Of a stretch of DNA of 64,000 bases, positions 39,001-51,020 are shown piece after piece; position 1 is the stretch's first letter, and each line of letters begins with the position of its first letter. Location of the stretch: contig JAHGAU010000037.1 in the NCBI GenBank assembly GCA_019925105.1, positions 124,001-188,000 of the forward strand, read 5' to 3'. The notes under the pieces were generated by a model, which saw nothing but the letters and a program-made list of their open reading frames with translations, was not told the DNA's origin and made no database searches. The DNA comes from Niebla homalea (taxonomy: Eukaryota > Ascomycota > Lecanoromycetes > Lecanorales > Ramalinaceae). Both the position numbers and the translations under genes were made by a program.

Positions 39001-39510
39001 CGGTTATTTAATTAATAACGGCTTCAATAATAATAATTTCTTTGATTTAACGTTTCCGTAAAGCATTTTTTCATAAGTTTTAATATTAAAAACGTAACGT
39101 TTAATAATATGGGACCTTATCTGGTATATATTAATTATAAGTTATTTAACGGGCCTTTTTTAATAACCTTTGGTTTCGTTTTTTTTTTGAGTATTTTGCT
39201 TTTTAAAAAGCTCCATATTTTCATTAAAGATTTTTAACAATTAAATCTGCTTATTAAATATATAAAAACGGTTATTAATAGAACTAAATAAAAAAGGGAA
39301 GGGTAAGGTTTTTAATTACCTTTAGAGGAGCGGCGGGGGAGGGGGGTTTAATAAAGTAAAAGTTCGATTAAGTATACAATATTAAAATAAATATATAGAT
39401 TATACGTTAATAAACTATATAATAGCTTTAATTATTAAAAATTCAATAAAGTAGCTAAAAAACGTTACGTATTCATTATTTTAATAATAAATATTACGGG
39501 GGCGGGGTGG
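39001..39510. other. RIPed stretch, no gene seen
   Basis: AT-rich RIPed sequence with short G runs near 39330 and 39500. Composition returns to normal at about 39500. Nothing recognisable. Confidence 0.5.
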
Positions 39511-39663
39511 AGTCATAAATGCCAAGGAAACGACTTCGAAAATGAATACGTTAATTGGTCAGCTGCTTCAGCCTTATGGGATGTTATACGGAAGGACTTT
39601 TCTTTTCACGCTCCTTCTTTATCCATCCTATATCGATATATTAATCCGCTTAAGTGCTCTTAA
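39511..39663 (+). pseudogene. Possible C-terminal tail of a lost gene
   Basis: A 50-codon open frame runs from the edge of the RIPed block (SHKCQGNDFENEYVNW, then ALWDVIRKDFSFHAPS) to a TAA at 39661-39663, nine bases from the convergent NLR stop codon. The composition looks coding and the stop is natural, but there is no start: upstream is transposon debris. It could be the surviving end of a gene overrun by repeats, or chance. I do not recognise it. Confidence 0.25.
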
Positions 39664-39671
39664 GGCCCAGA

Positions 39672-42600
39672 TTAACGCGGGTTACCACTATCGTCCGTCT
39701 GGACTTCTTTGACGTACGACCTGTAAGCTGACCAACTGGCTCTGCGCAATAACACAGGGTTTGTTAGCAAGCTGGCCGTTAGTCTTTTCCTCATTCGTTC
39801 CGACTTCTCGATTTCGAACTGCTCTGCGTAGGTGTTGACCAGGTTTCGCATGCTTCGTTGCGTGTGGGGATTATCCGGTCCAAAGATCTTCTGCCGCGCC
39901 ATCAATGTTTTTTGGTGCCAATCTTCGCTTTCTTCAAGCCTTCCAAGATGTCGGGTCACGATCCCGAGCATGTTGGAACTAGTGCTTACTTCGGGATGGT
40001 CCTCGCCCAAGGCCATTCTTCGCACATGCAAACAGGAGAGACACAATTCCTCGCATTCTTTCAGAGTTTCCACCGCGAGCAGTTCCTGACTGGATTCCCT
40101 CAGCGCTAGAGCCTTGTCTTTCAGAATGGAAGCAAGGATGTTATTCGTAGCGGCTGTGAGATAATGGTCGTTTCCGTAACGACGGTTTTTCTTCAGCAAA
40201 GTCTCCCGACTCATTTGTTCTGCCTTGCATACCTGTTCAAATGTTTTGGACGCATTTGTAGTTGTCGCTAGCTCGTCCTCCGTTTCGAGCGTATCTGGAT
40301 GGGATACTCCGAGAAATTTGCGTTGCCTCTCGAGTACCGTAGTGTGCAGGGTTGTAGCTTCTGTGACTCTGCCTAGTCGTCGAAGGAGCGAGCCCAGTTG
40401 AAAGGCGGACTCCATAGTCAAAGGATGATCTAGCCCAAGTAACTGTTCGCGAGCTTGTGCGCATTGGCGCGCGGACTTTTCGGCCGCCTCCCAAGCTCCA
40501 GCAGAATGCAAGAGGATGGCCAGTTGATGAACACTTTCCAAATGCTCTGGACTATTCTGGCCAAAGCATTGGGCTCTACTCTCAGCTGTTTTCTCGAAGT
40601 GTTCTCGAAAACGATTGACCGTCAATTCTACGCGTGGGTCACCAGCACTAAGCTGCGAAATCCACGCGGTAAACTGCGACTGTAGAAGAGTAATGGATTG
40701 AGCCGTTGTTTTCTGCTGCGAGTACCATTCCAAGTATGCTTCCATGTTCCTAGAGTCCAGAAACCATAGTACCTGCCGCAGCAATTCATGTGTTGGCTGA
40801 CCTGACTTGGAGAGATGTGTCGCCCAGAACATCGACGCATATGACAGCAACTGGCATTTTGTCTGTAATTTATGCCTCTCTTCAGGGATCGAGATTTGCT
40901 TGACATCTGGGAAACATAATTGGGTTATACATGTGCTGGCTAAATAGGCATGCGAGGCCTTTGAATCGACGTGAAATTGCAACAGGGCCTGGTTCTCAGT
41001 TTCCCAAACATGGGGCGGAGCAACCAGAAATTCCTTAATGGTGACGTGGACAAAGCGGACGGCGCTTTCATCACCCCCGACGACTTCGATTAATGAGCCA
41101 CAGACCTCATCAAGAAGGAGTTGCAGGTTCACCATCTGCGCTGCTGGCTCTAGGCTTTGATCGCCCAATCTCAAAGCTAATCCACACTCAAGCTCTGCCA
41201 GGCTTAGAGGCCGCTCGGTGCAAGCAAGCCAGCGAAAGAGAGCACGAGCGGCATCCTGTCGACGTCGAGGCTCCATTGTCAATCTGTGGAAAATCCGCAG
41301 GTAGGCTTTTTGTAGCCCTGCGGGTAGGTCATTCATAATGTCATCAATCTCCCTCACGAAGGTTGCTTTGCGCAATTCATGAAGCATCAGGCGAGCCCAA
41401 AGGAACTGTCCGCTTGCCTTGCTTGTCAATTTTTGCGTGATTTGGGATAGCAGTCGCTCTTCCTGAAATGTTGCAATGTTCGTGTTTTTTAGTGTCGTAC
41501 GAATGTAAGTTTCAATATCCGTATAGGTCTTCTCGGGAGTCACAGAAAGCTTCGGGTAGTTCTTGAGAATATCGCGAAGGCCGGGCTCAGCTCGACTGGA
41601 AAGCAATAATCTGAGCTTTCGTTGAACCTTTCCTACTAATCTGAGGAGAAAATCGAGCACACCACTCTCCTCTATGTCGGAGCATTCATCAAGTGCGTCA
41701 ATGACTACTGTGACGGTACTGAACTTTGTCTTTGCGTCCAACAAACATTGCAGAATCCGCATCAGGTAAGTTGTGGAAGTAGCTCTTGGTTGGCCACTCT
41801 TCACCTGGATTTGGTAGGCCACGTCTGCCAGCTCAGGATTCTGTGCTAGCAGTTGCGCAGCTAGCGATCGCAATAATGCTACTGAACAATTTCTGGTAAC
41901 TGAATTCGCATCACCAAAGAAGTATGTTGTGCAACTCGACGCTGCACAGCCTCCACCCGGATCTAGGAGTCGATCAAGAAACGCAGACATAAGCATTGTT
42001 TTACCACACCTTTGGTCATGACGGTCAGTACCCGATAAGAATTACCCTGAGTGTGCCACCTACCCCGGAATGCCATTAATCCAAAGAATATCAAAAGCCC
42101 CTACTTGCCACTGCTTAACGCAGGTTTCTTCGAAGAGCCAGTCCCCCAGACCTTTCAAACGCTGAATCTTGAGTCTCTCGTAATCGGTCTGTACGTCAGT
42201 TGGCTCAAGCCACGTGATGACAGCTCTGTAGAGCCACATTCTCCTATACTCTCTAGCGTCTGAGTCTGCCGTTATGGTGCTGGTCATTGTTGCCGCCGAG
42301 GCCTCAACATCTACTAGAGCCTGGTGAGAACGCATTCGAGCATCAATACCTGCCAACTTCCGCTCAAACCCAGGCCATAACACTCTCCAAAGCATCACAA
42401 TTCCTGTGCAGTGTCAACAACTGCAGCTTCAAACCCAGTCGTCCAATTGCAAACCTTTTCTGCGAAAGAACGAGATAGAGAGAATGCAGAACCCGATGAA
42501 ATCGCCGTACAGATATTTCAGGACTTCTTGCATACGTTGGTTTAGTCTAAAGAGCTTGGCATACCCCTCGGTGCGATGCAGATTCTCGCTGAGAAACACC

Positions 42601-43119
42601 GTTAGGTCCAAGAATTTATCGAAACATGATACGGCTCTCGATGCCATCTAGACAAGCTGTCAGCCTGCTCTTTGGACAGGGTACCATGCGCTGAACCTGA
42701 ATTACGATGGTCAACGAGCCCCACAGAAGGCACAACTCTGTCAATCCAGCATTTGAGTAGACTCTCATTGCGTCCTCGAAGATTTTGACCGCGTCCAAAA
42801 CTCGTCGAATTTTCCCTAAGGCCATTTGGCTCCTTCGTGATCTTTGTTGCAACTCTACAGTAAGCAAAGCAGCACGAGCGGCTTCGGAAGTTTTGATCTG
42901 ACTAAGGATGGCTTTTTGATCAGGACTGCATTTGGCTAGAGTGGACTCTGTAGCAGATCTCCATGCGTCGTGCTGCCCGTCCGCGTTCTCGTCACCGAAC
43001 AACGAGGACGAGCCACCATACTGACATTCGCTTGCCGCAGATGGTGGAGCAGATATTACGTTAGATGACATTCCTTCCAGTACACTTGAGGGCAAATGAA
43101 AAGACGCGAGCTCGATCAT
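39672..43119 (-). CDS. NLR-like protein: helical N-domain, NACHT NTPase, TPR repeats; four exons
   Basis: My model has four exons: 43119-42685, 42647-42455, 42403-42064 and 42009-39672, 1101 residues. Introns are 37, 51 and 54 bp. The third (42010-42063) has donor GTAGGT, branch TACTGAC and acceptor AAAG, and splicing it creates the P-loop GIPGCGKTML (320-329) across the junction. The first intron has an alternative donor at 42705 (58 bp, also in frame). Residues 1-215 contain LLWGSLTIVIQ and LKYLYGDFIGFC, like the helical domain before many fungal NACHT domains. Walker B is VTVVIDALDE (422-431), sensor LLLSSRAEPG near 460, then GQFLWARLML, a CTERPLSLAEL winged-helix-like block and FVHVTIKEFL. 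Kinesin-light-chain-type TPRs (LGLDHPLTMES, LGEDHPE, FGPDNPHT) occupy about 801-1062. Family members act in nonself recognition and incompatibility; the ligand here is unknown. Intact, not RIPed. Confidence 0.85.
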
Positions 43120-43787
43120 AAGTGAACCAGATTTTATGGCTACCTGGGCAATCCAGGCTGGAGGCGAAGGGTTGTTAAATATGTACTTGATATACCGTGG
43201 AAACGTCTATAAGCGATCGGGCGTGAAGTGTGCATGCCATTTTGAGTACAGCTGATCAGAATCCCTTAGGCACGAATGCTTTGCTGAACTAGCTTTTTGT
43301 AGACTAGCATCGTCAATACTAGCAGATGAGCGGACGACTGGGGTCCCTGTCACTTATGCCAACTCAGCGTTTACGACAGTAATTAAATAGAGCATATAAA
43401 TCGGGCGCGGGGTCCTAGTTACATTATGCATCACAGTTGTCGAAGCATTGCGTATCCCCGTGCTTGTAGCTTGGGCAGTGATACATATGCGTGAGACACT
43501 TGTCTTCTTCAGGCCAGAGAGCAGTCGTTTTTGGGCATGATCTCATCTAAGGCCAGCAGGCTAGGTATCATAGCTGCATGAGACATACAAACCGGGCGCG
43601 ATACGGACAGCTCATCCTCGGATGTATCGGCGTTTTGTAGTCCGTCGGTCGAGGCTCTGCTATGCCTGTTCCAAGACGTATCCTACAAATAAGCCAGTGT
43701 CGTGCATCATCTGGGTTTGAACCCAACGCGAGAAACCTTTTTCTTCAGTCAGCGATCAAATAACCAGCCAACCGTATCACGCACCAC
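43120..43787. promoter_or_regulatory. Divergent intergenic region between NLR and dehydrogenase-Nudix genes
   Basis: These 668 bp separate two genes transcribed away from each other, so they should hold both promoters. A direct repeat is visible: CATATAAATCGGGCGCG near 43391 and CATACAAACCGGGCGCG near 43585. The first includes a TATA-like word. No proven element; low-confidence regulatory reading. Confidence 0.35.
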
Positions 43788-46134
43788 ATGTGCACGATGG
43801 CTAGCGCAAATTCGTCAAGCTCCTCAGGGTGGCATCCAGTCCCGTCATTGATTGGTATCTGGGGTGGGGGACTCGTCGGGCTTAGTACGGCAGCCTACTT
43901 TGCCCGGCAGGAAGTCAGCAGTATCATATATGACATCAGCGACACCCAAGTATCTAACATCAACTCCGCCAAATTCGAATCCAACTTTGAACAATGGATA
44001 GGCTTCAACGTCAAGGAATATGTTATGAAAGGATATATTAGAGCGACCAGAGATCAATCAGAGCTTTCTCGCGCTTCGATCAAGACGCACTTTGTCGCAG
44101 TGACGACAGAGCGTAACGGAGAACCTGACATGAGTGTTGTCGACTCAGTCCTTCGGAACATCCAAGGAATGTCACCAGATTTGTGCATCATTGAAAGCAC
44201 TGTCATTCCCGGTTCCGCTGAGGCTCTTGGCCGTAAATATGGCCTGCCTCTGGGCACTGCAGGCCGACGAGATTTGTTCTTGACGGGTGACAACAATCTC
44301 GAAAATTGTGTCCGCGTGTACGCCGGGATGAATGCCGAGATTTCCGATCGAATGCATGCGATGCTCTCGGTCGTCTGCAAGAGACTTGCACGGGCAAGCT
44401 CATGTACCGTCGTGGAGCTGACCAAGGTTCTAGACAACGGAATCTTCCATGCTAACGCTATATTTGCTTTTAGCGCGAGCAAGTTGCTTGAGAATCCTTG
44501 GCATTACTTTTTGCGCGCACCTACTTTGGTGGTTCAAACCGATATCCTTTATAGACCTTTAATATTCTGTATTCTCGGTCGTAAATAATTCCTTTATGTT
44601 ATTATATATATTCTGCTAAGTTTTCCTTATATCTTTAACTATAACGTAGTAATAAAGGGTGTTAGAAAAAAAAGCCATTTTAAATCCAAGAATTAAAAGC
44701 GGAATCTATTTATTAATAAATTTTATTTACCCCTTTTTTATTTAATATTACTGAGTTTTAATATATAAAATTTACATAGATTAATTCCTTAAAATATATA
44801 TACTTATTATAAGTTAATAACTCCATGTTTAACGTGTTAATCGTGGAGTTGATATAAGCTACTAAAGGGGGTACGCGCAAAAAATAATGCCAAGGATTCT
44901 CAAGCAACTTGCTCGCGCTAATTCGCAAGTTGCTTTGGCATATCCGAGTGTCAACGTTGCTGAAGCCTTCAAACTCGCAGCAACTCACTGGCGCCTCGGC
45001 AATCACATTTACTTCCCGTCTCTTGGAACTGGTGGCCATTGTGTTCCAATGGCAAACAAATACTTACTCCAAGGAGCCTCAGATTCCAGTAAACTCACTA
45101 TCGCCGCCGGCGCAGTCCGTTACGATGCTGTCAGTCCATCGGAGGTTGCTATACGCATGAATGAGAGCCTAGAAGTCGGTGTTCGAGTCGCCGTTCTCGG
45201 AATCTGTTTCCGTGGCGATGTTCGCGAACACACCGAATCTCCTCACGCCAAATTCGCGCGGGAACTCGTCAGTCTCGGCGTGTCTGTGGGTGTACATGAC
45301 CCCTACTACTCCGATGATGAGCTAAGCAAGATATCTGGAGGGATGCCAATCAAGTTCCCCGAGGGCTTGAGAAATTTCGACTTCGTGTATGTAGGGGCCA
45401 ATCACAGAGTCTACCTTGAGAGGATCCATTCCGTCCTGGTGCATATGCGCGGCGGCCAACGTATCTTGGATAATCAGGGTATCTGGGAGGCACTAGCAGA
45501 CGACGCTCGGAGCCTAGGCATTTCGTACCATCGAGTTGGAGGTGCTGACTGGCTCCCAGTAGCGTCCAAATCACAAAGCAGCTTACTGTGTCTCCCAGCA
45601 GACCACGGTGAGTCCAGTAAAAACGTCATTTTCAAGACGAGATACTTTCAAATACGTGCCATCCCGGACGAGAAAGACACTGCGTCAGATCCCTGGTTTG
45701 TCCTCGACCGCCCTGAAAGTGTCATCGTCATTCCAGTTAGTGAGACGAATCACTTCCTTCTGCAGAGGCAACATCGTCCACAAATTGGAGGTAGCTCCTG
45801 GGAATTCCCAGGTGGAAGTATCGATACAGGAGAAGCTCCGCTCCAGGCTGCGGAACGTGAACTCTCGGAAGAATGTCACGTACAACCCAGCTCTTTCCAA
45901 TATCTTGGATGGTTTCACCCTGTGCCTGGATTGTCAGCTCAACGAACACATATCTTTCTCGCGCATGTCACTGACCGGCAGCTATCCGAGCCCCGCCCTG
46001 TCGTACTAGAAGAAGGCATCTCAGCGTTCAGGATTGTCGACCTTGGAGCAGCTCGTTCTTTGATAGGTTCTGGGGGAATTCTTGGGGGGCTTACACTGTC
46101 TGCGTTTGCTTTCTGGCAATCCAATGCTATTTAG
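43788..46134 (+). pseudogene. Nucleotide-sugar dehydrogenase-Nudix hydrolase fusion, split by a MITE
   Basis: The upstream part opens with ATG 43788 (a second ATG at 43797 is possible). It has the Rossmann motif GGGLVGLS (26-33), then YDISDTQVSNIN, VAVTTERNGEPD, IESTVIPGSAEAL and ELTKVLDN, as in UDP-glucose/UDP-ManNAc dehydrogenases. At 44473 a 446-bp MITE interrupts the frame. The gene resumes at 44921 in the frame needed: 685 + 1214 nt give exactly 633 codons with one TA. The second part has the catalytic-Cys motif GTGGHCVP (Cys 269 of the joined numbering), the C-terminal UDP-binding domain (VAVLGICFRGD...ESPHAKFARELVSLG, about 318-358) and then a Nudix domain with box GGSIDTGEAPLQAAERELSEE (526-546). 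The usual GU after the box is HV. The Nudix half looks most like ADP-ribose/NDP-sugar pyrophosphatases. Both halves keep catalytic residues, so inactivation is by the insertion and appears recent. Confidence 0.85.
44473..44918. mobile_element. 446-bp mariner-type MITE, copy 1 (TA target)
   Basis: Near-perfect terminal inverted repeats of about 50 bp start GCGCGAGCAAGTTGCTTGAG and end with the complement. TA is duplicated at both sides (44471-44472, 44919-44920). A copy of similar length (about 85% alike by eye) lies in opposite orientation at 54482-54935. There is no transposase; TA duplication plus these TIRs points to a non-autonomous Tc1/mariner (Fot1/pogo-like) element. It sits in the coding region of the dehydrogenase part of the fusion gene and adds stops and a frameshift. 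Confidence 0.92.
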
Positions 46135-46416
46135 AAAGGCTTAGCAAGGACGACTTACACGTCCCTTCTTGAAATTGATTGATTGATGGGTTGACTGCAT
46201 CATACTACCTTGATTCGGTTGATTGGCCGATTAAGCAAGTCATGTAATCCATTTGTCTATAGTCAAGTGACCTGAGACTACAATCGCCGGGCTTCTTCTG
46301 TCAAGAACCATGTCCAGTTCCTTTACCCGAAGCCCTTAATTATTTCAAACCTCCTATCAGTACGAAGAGTGGCAAGAGTGGCTTGACCCAGGTGCGTTAA
46401 TAGAATGTTGGTAGGG
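46135..46416. other. Short intergenic stretch, no gene seen
   Basis: Normal composition with a brief TTGA microsatellite near 46171. It probably holds the 3' end of the fusion-gene transcript. No terminator or RNA gene recognised. Confidence 0.5.
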
Positions 46417-46595
46417 TGTAGTTTAGCTACTAGCTAATTTGCCGGACATGCGGAATAGCCACTTGTCGGCTAAGCGGCTCTTCAGGGGCCGTACGGGGGA
46501 GCTTAGAGATTTATATAAGCCAGCTTACTTAAATCTTTAAGTTCTTTATTTTATCTTTAAGGATTTATTTGGATAACGGTTTTTATTAAAATTAC
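46417..46595 (+). repeat. Split direct repeat A1
   Basis: It starts TGTAGTTTAGCTACTAG and matches A2 (50795-50972) over about 178 bp. Its first about 85 bases are GC-rich and unmutated (GCCGGACATGCGG, AAGCGGCTCTTCAGGGG) while A2 is RIPed throughout. Confidence 0.85.
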
Positions 46596-49500
46596 TTTAT
46601 ATACGTTTTTTCTATTAAAAACTTATTATTTTTTTATTAACTTTATATTTAATAAATTACTTAACGTATTTATTATTATATTTACCCGTTTTAACCTTAT
46701 TATTACCGCTCGCTTTACTTAATCGGCCTTACGTAATAAAGCCGTCCTAGGGTCCTTATTATTAAAGGGACCGATTAAGGCGTCTTCTGCGGTTAAAAAG
46801 GTAACGGATCGTACTTTATATAGTTAAGTTAAAAAGCTTATTAATAATAAATTTACGTTTAGATTTTTATTATGATTTTATTTTTATTACGTTTATATTA
46901 TAAATCTACGGCCGTTAACCGAGCTTATTATTTTTAATTTAATAATAATAATAATATTAATATATAAAAGATTAAGGTTTATTATATATAAAAGCCTTTT
47001 ACTTAATAACTTAATCAGCCTAAGGCCTTACCCTTATAAGTTTTATAAATAAAGGGGTAACTATACGTATCAGCCGGATATATTTTACTTATTTAAATAC
47101 CTTATTAATAATCTTAACCGTCTTTCCTTTAATATAAATAATCTTAAATTAAAATACGGAATATAACGTTAAAATCGGAGGCTTTATAGGGCCTATACCG
47201 TAATAAATACGAAATATCCTTTAAGGGTATCTTATTAAATACGTTTCTTTATAAGTATTATAATATTTATATTAAATTTCCTTTAATTAAGAAATTTTAA
47301 TTTATTATTATATAAAAAGGGGATTTAAACTATTTAACTTTAAAAAAAATTATAATAGAATATTATTTTTTTAAAGTTAAACCTTAAGGTAAAAAAAATA
47401 TATTTAAGAAGAAATATTAATTATTATTTACCGGTATTAAGATTTACTTTATAATTCTCTATTATTTTAACCCGGAGAAACGGCTCGAAATATATAAAGC
47501 CTTTATAACGTACCGGGCTTATCTCTTTAAACTATTAATTTTATATATTTTTAACTTTATAATTTAATATTATTATATTTTTATCGGCCGTATAATAATT
47601 TATAATTAAAATAAATTAAAAAATTAAACGGTTTATAACGTAAATAAGACTTATAACGTCTTAAGATTTTATTTTAATATAATAGCCTTTTTAACTTTAT
47701 AATTAACCGTTATAATAACGTTAAAATATAAAGATAAAAAGGATTAAGCTTACCGTAATTAAAATAAGAATAAATATATAACGTCCGATTTTAAATATCG
47801 GTATAATTATATATATTATAATTATAAAGGTTTTTATAAAACTTAAGATTATACTTAATAAAATAATTTTAACGTATTATTACTTAAATAGCCCCGTAAT
47901 AAATAATTAATTAACTTTATAATTATTTTTTATTTTTAATAAGTATTAATAAAAGCTTACTTTATTATATAATAAATATAAGTAATAATTAAGTAAATAA
48001 AGAAGTCTTACTTAAAGCTAAAAAATAGGATTTTTAATAATATTATTATCTAAACCGTAACTACCGTTTATTAATAGGGTAATTAAGCTATTTTAAGGTA
48101 AAATTAAATTATTATAACCCTAATAAATCCGCAATTTATTTTTTTTACCCGTTAATTATAAAGGACTTTACCGTATTAAATAACAATATCTATAAATAAT
48201 TAATTAAGAATTATCTTATTACTTATACGTACGTCCTTAATAAACTATATATATATTCTTTACTAACTTTAATTCCTAAATATAACGGTAGATAACGCCG
48301 TATTTACGACCTTTTATATCCCCGTAAAGAATCTATTAATAACGGAATTAATATCCTTTATAAGGCCTTTAAATATATATTTATCGATAAAGCGATTAAC
48401 GCGGTAATTATATAGGGCCCGGGCTTTATACTCGTTAAAAAAGACTTATTTAATATTTTCCGTTATATTTTAATAATTATAAATAACCGGTAATTATTCG
48501 GGTTTACGTAGGATAATATTTATTATATTAAGTATTTCCTTTTTTTTAAATTAAGAATTATACCGTTTTTATTTAATTTTATAGTAAAAGGCTTATATTA
48601 AATACTTATTGTTAAACTCGGTTTTAATATTATACTTTATTATTTAAATAACTTCCTTAATATATTTCCGCCGGGGACTAACTTTAAGATTTTTAATTAA
48701 AATTTTAATTACTTATATAATAAATTTAAGTTATTTATAAACCTTAAGAAAGACTTTATAAGTATTATACTTAATTTCTTAAGTATTAAGATAAATACTA
48801 TAATAATAAAAATACGTTTATTATAAAATAAATTATAATAAATAATTTAAAATATTAAAGACGCTTTTAAAAGCTATTTAATTAAATATATTATACTTAA
48901 ATCCTTAATAAGTTTAATAAACTTTATAGTTAAAATAATATTATTAAAACGGCCTTTTTTTATAAACTATATAATAAGCTTATAAAGGCCGATCGTCAAT
49001 AAATTTATATAAATAATAAAATCCGTAAGGACCTTTTTTAATAATAAAGGCTATTAAATAATTATAACGGCCTATACTTAAAACGGTTCTTAATAACTTA
49101 ATTACGGTATTACTTTTATATTAACGCATTATTTACTTACGGTATAAATGGCTATTTATTTAAAAATATTAAGGATATATTTACCCCGGAATTTATTTTT
49201 ATTTATAAATTACCCCTTTGGTTAAGAAAAGCTTATATAAATGTCCTTAAGATAACGGCCGTACTTAAAGCTTTATAGTAATAATATATTATATTAATAA
49301 AGAACTTAATAATAATTTACTTAAATAATACGGAAATTATTTACGGTATTAAGAACTTAACCATATAAGATTAAGTTATAAGTATTATTTATTAATTAAC
49401 TTTTATTTTACTTCCGGACGATATTAAGTATATTACGGAGTAAATCTTTATTAAAAATAATTAAATAATTAATTAAATTTTAAGATTTAAGTAAGAGAAA

Positions 49501-50587
49501 ATCGTTAATAATTTATCTTAATTTATATGTTTACGTATATTATAATTATATTAAACTATAAATATATTAAAAATAAATAAAACGTAAATTAAATTAATTT
49601 ATAAATAACGTAATATTTACGTTTCGGCTTTATATTAAATACGACGTTATTATATAATATAAAAAGTAACTCTTATTTTAAGTAATATATTATATATAAG
49701 GTTTACCCGGTTATTTTTACTTTACCCTTTATACTTATTAAATAATATATATACCTTATTAATACCAGAAAACTACCTTATAAGACTATTAAAAGTTATT
49801 TTACCGCCGTTAAATCGGTATATATTAACCGGGGCGTTAAAAACCTTAAGGTTTTTTAATACTTAATATTTTAACGTCTTATATACGGCGTAAAAAGACT
49901 ATAAAATAAATATATATAAAGAAAACGGCTTTTTATTATTAATAATATTTTTATTAAGCTTATATATAACTTTAATATTATTATTAAATTTAACTTTATT
50001 ATATAGGCCGTTTTTTACTTTATTTATACGGGCTTTTTACGGATAAAGGAGTTTATTTATAATAAAATTAATTTTAAACCGGATTTTAAGAAATATTATA
50101 TAATTTAATTATATATAAAGTTTAAGGACGGTTATATAAAGCTTTATATTTTAACGTGAAAAACGGATACTTTCCAGGAAAAAATTATCCTTAAAATTAT
50201 AATAACCTCCGGTAAAACTTATTTTATACGGTTTTTAAAGGACTTATATTTTTAAATAATAACTTTATTATAAGTTTTACCTTTTTTTTTTATTTTAAGG
50301 TTATTTATATAGGATTTTATTATTAGTATATTATATAAGCGGTTTATATAATATAATATCCGCGGTAATTATTCCGGTTATTTTTTTTATTAAAATATAA
50401 TTACGGACGTATAAAAAGCTAAGTTAAATATTAAGTTTATTAAAAAACTTAATAAATAAAAATCGGACGTATATTAATTTTATATTAACTTAATTAACGA
50501 TATTATCCTTACGGTATTATAACGTTATTAATTTACTTAAGGTTAAATAAGTTAATTAATATTCATTTAAGTCGTTTTTTTAAGATT

Positions 50588-50794
50588 TATGTTTTAACTT
50601 TAAGGGTTTTTAACCTTAACTTTACCCTATAACCGGATTATAATAAGGGGTATTTTAACGGTAAAATACCCTAAGACTTTAACGGCGAAATCTTTATAAC
50701 TTAAGTCTTAAAATAAGCTAATTAAAATATTATAAATATTAAAAACATTATATATTTATATATATATATGATAAGGATCGAATAAATTAAAAAG
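50588..50794 (+). repeat. Split direct repeat B1 (RIPed)
   Basis: It parallels B2 base for base with C-to-T/G-to-A changes (for example GACTTTAACGGCGAAATC against GACCTCGACGGCGAGGTC) and abuts A2 with at most a few bases between. Confidence 0.85.
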
Positions 50795-50972
50795 TATAAT
50801 TTAACTATTAATTAATTTACCGGATATATAAAATAGCTATTTATCGGTTAAACGGCTTTTTAAAAGCTATATAAGGGAGCTTAAAGATTTATATAAGTTA
50901 ATTTACTTAAATCCTTAAATTCTTTATTTTATCCTTAAGGATTTACTTAAATAACGGCTTTTATTAAAATTG
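50795..50972 (+). repeat. Split direct repeat A2 (RIPed)
   Basis: It starts TATAATTTAACTATTA, the RIPed form of A1, and ends at TATTAAAATT like A1. It is followed by about 48 bp not shared with A1, then B2. Confidence 0.85.
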
Positions 50973-51020
50973 CCTATTTACTTACTCCTTTTATATATAT
51001 AGCTTTATATAGATAACTTT

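Noticed and set aside
10476..39534. 16-bp word ATGCCAAGGAAACGAC shared (inverted) by 10476-10491 and 39519-39534
   Set aside because: One such match is expected by chance at this window size, and similarity beyond it is weak.
43712..43723. tRNA T-arm-like GGGTTTGAACCC
   Set aside because: No acceptor, D or anticodon arms at the right distances on either strand.
46417..50972. Ordinary LTR retrotransposon with LTRs at 46417-46595 and 50795-50972
   Set aside because: The 3' copy is followed by a second copy of the internal end (B2), and the coding part has DIRS-type RNase H and a tyrosine-recombinase box, so split direct repeats fit better than LTRs.
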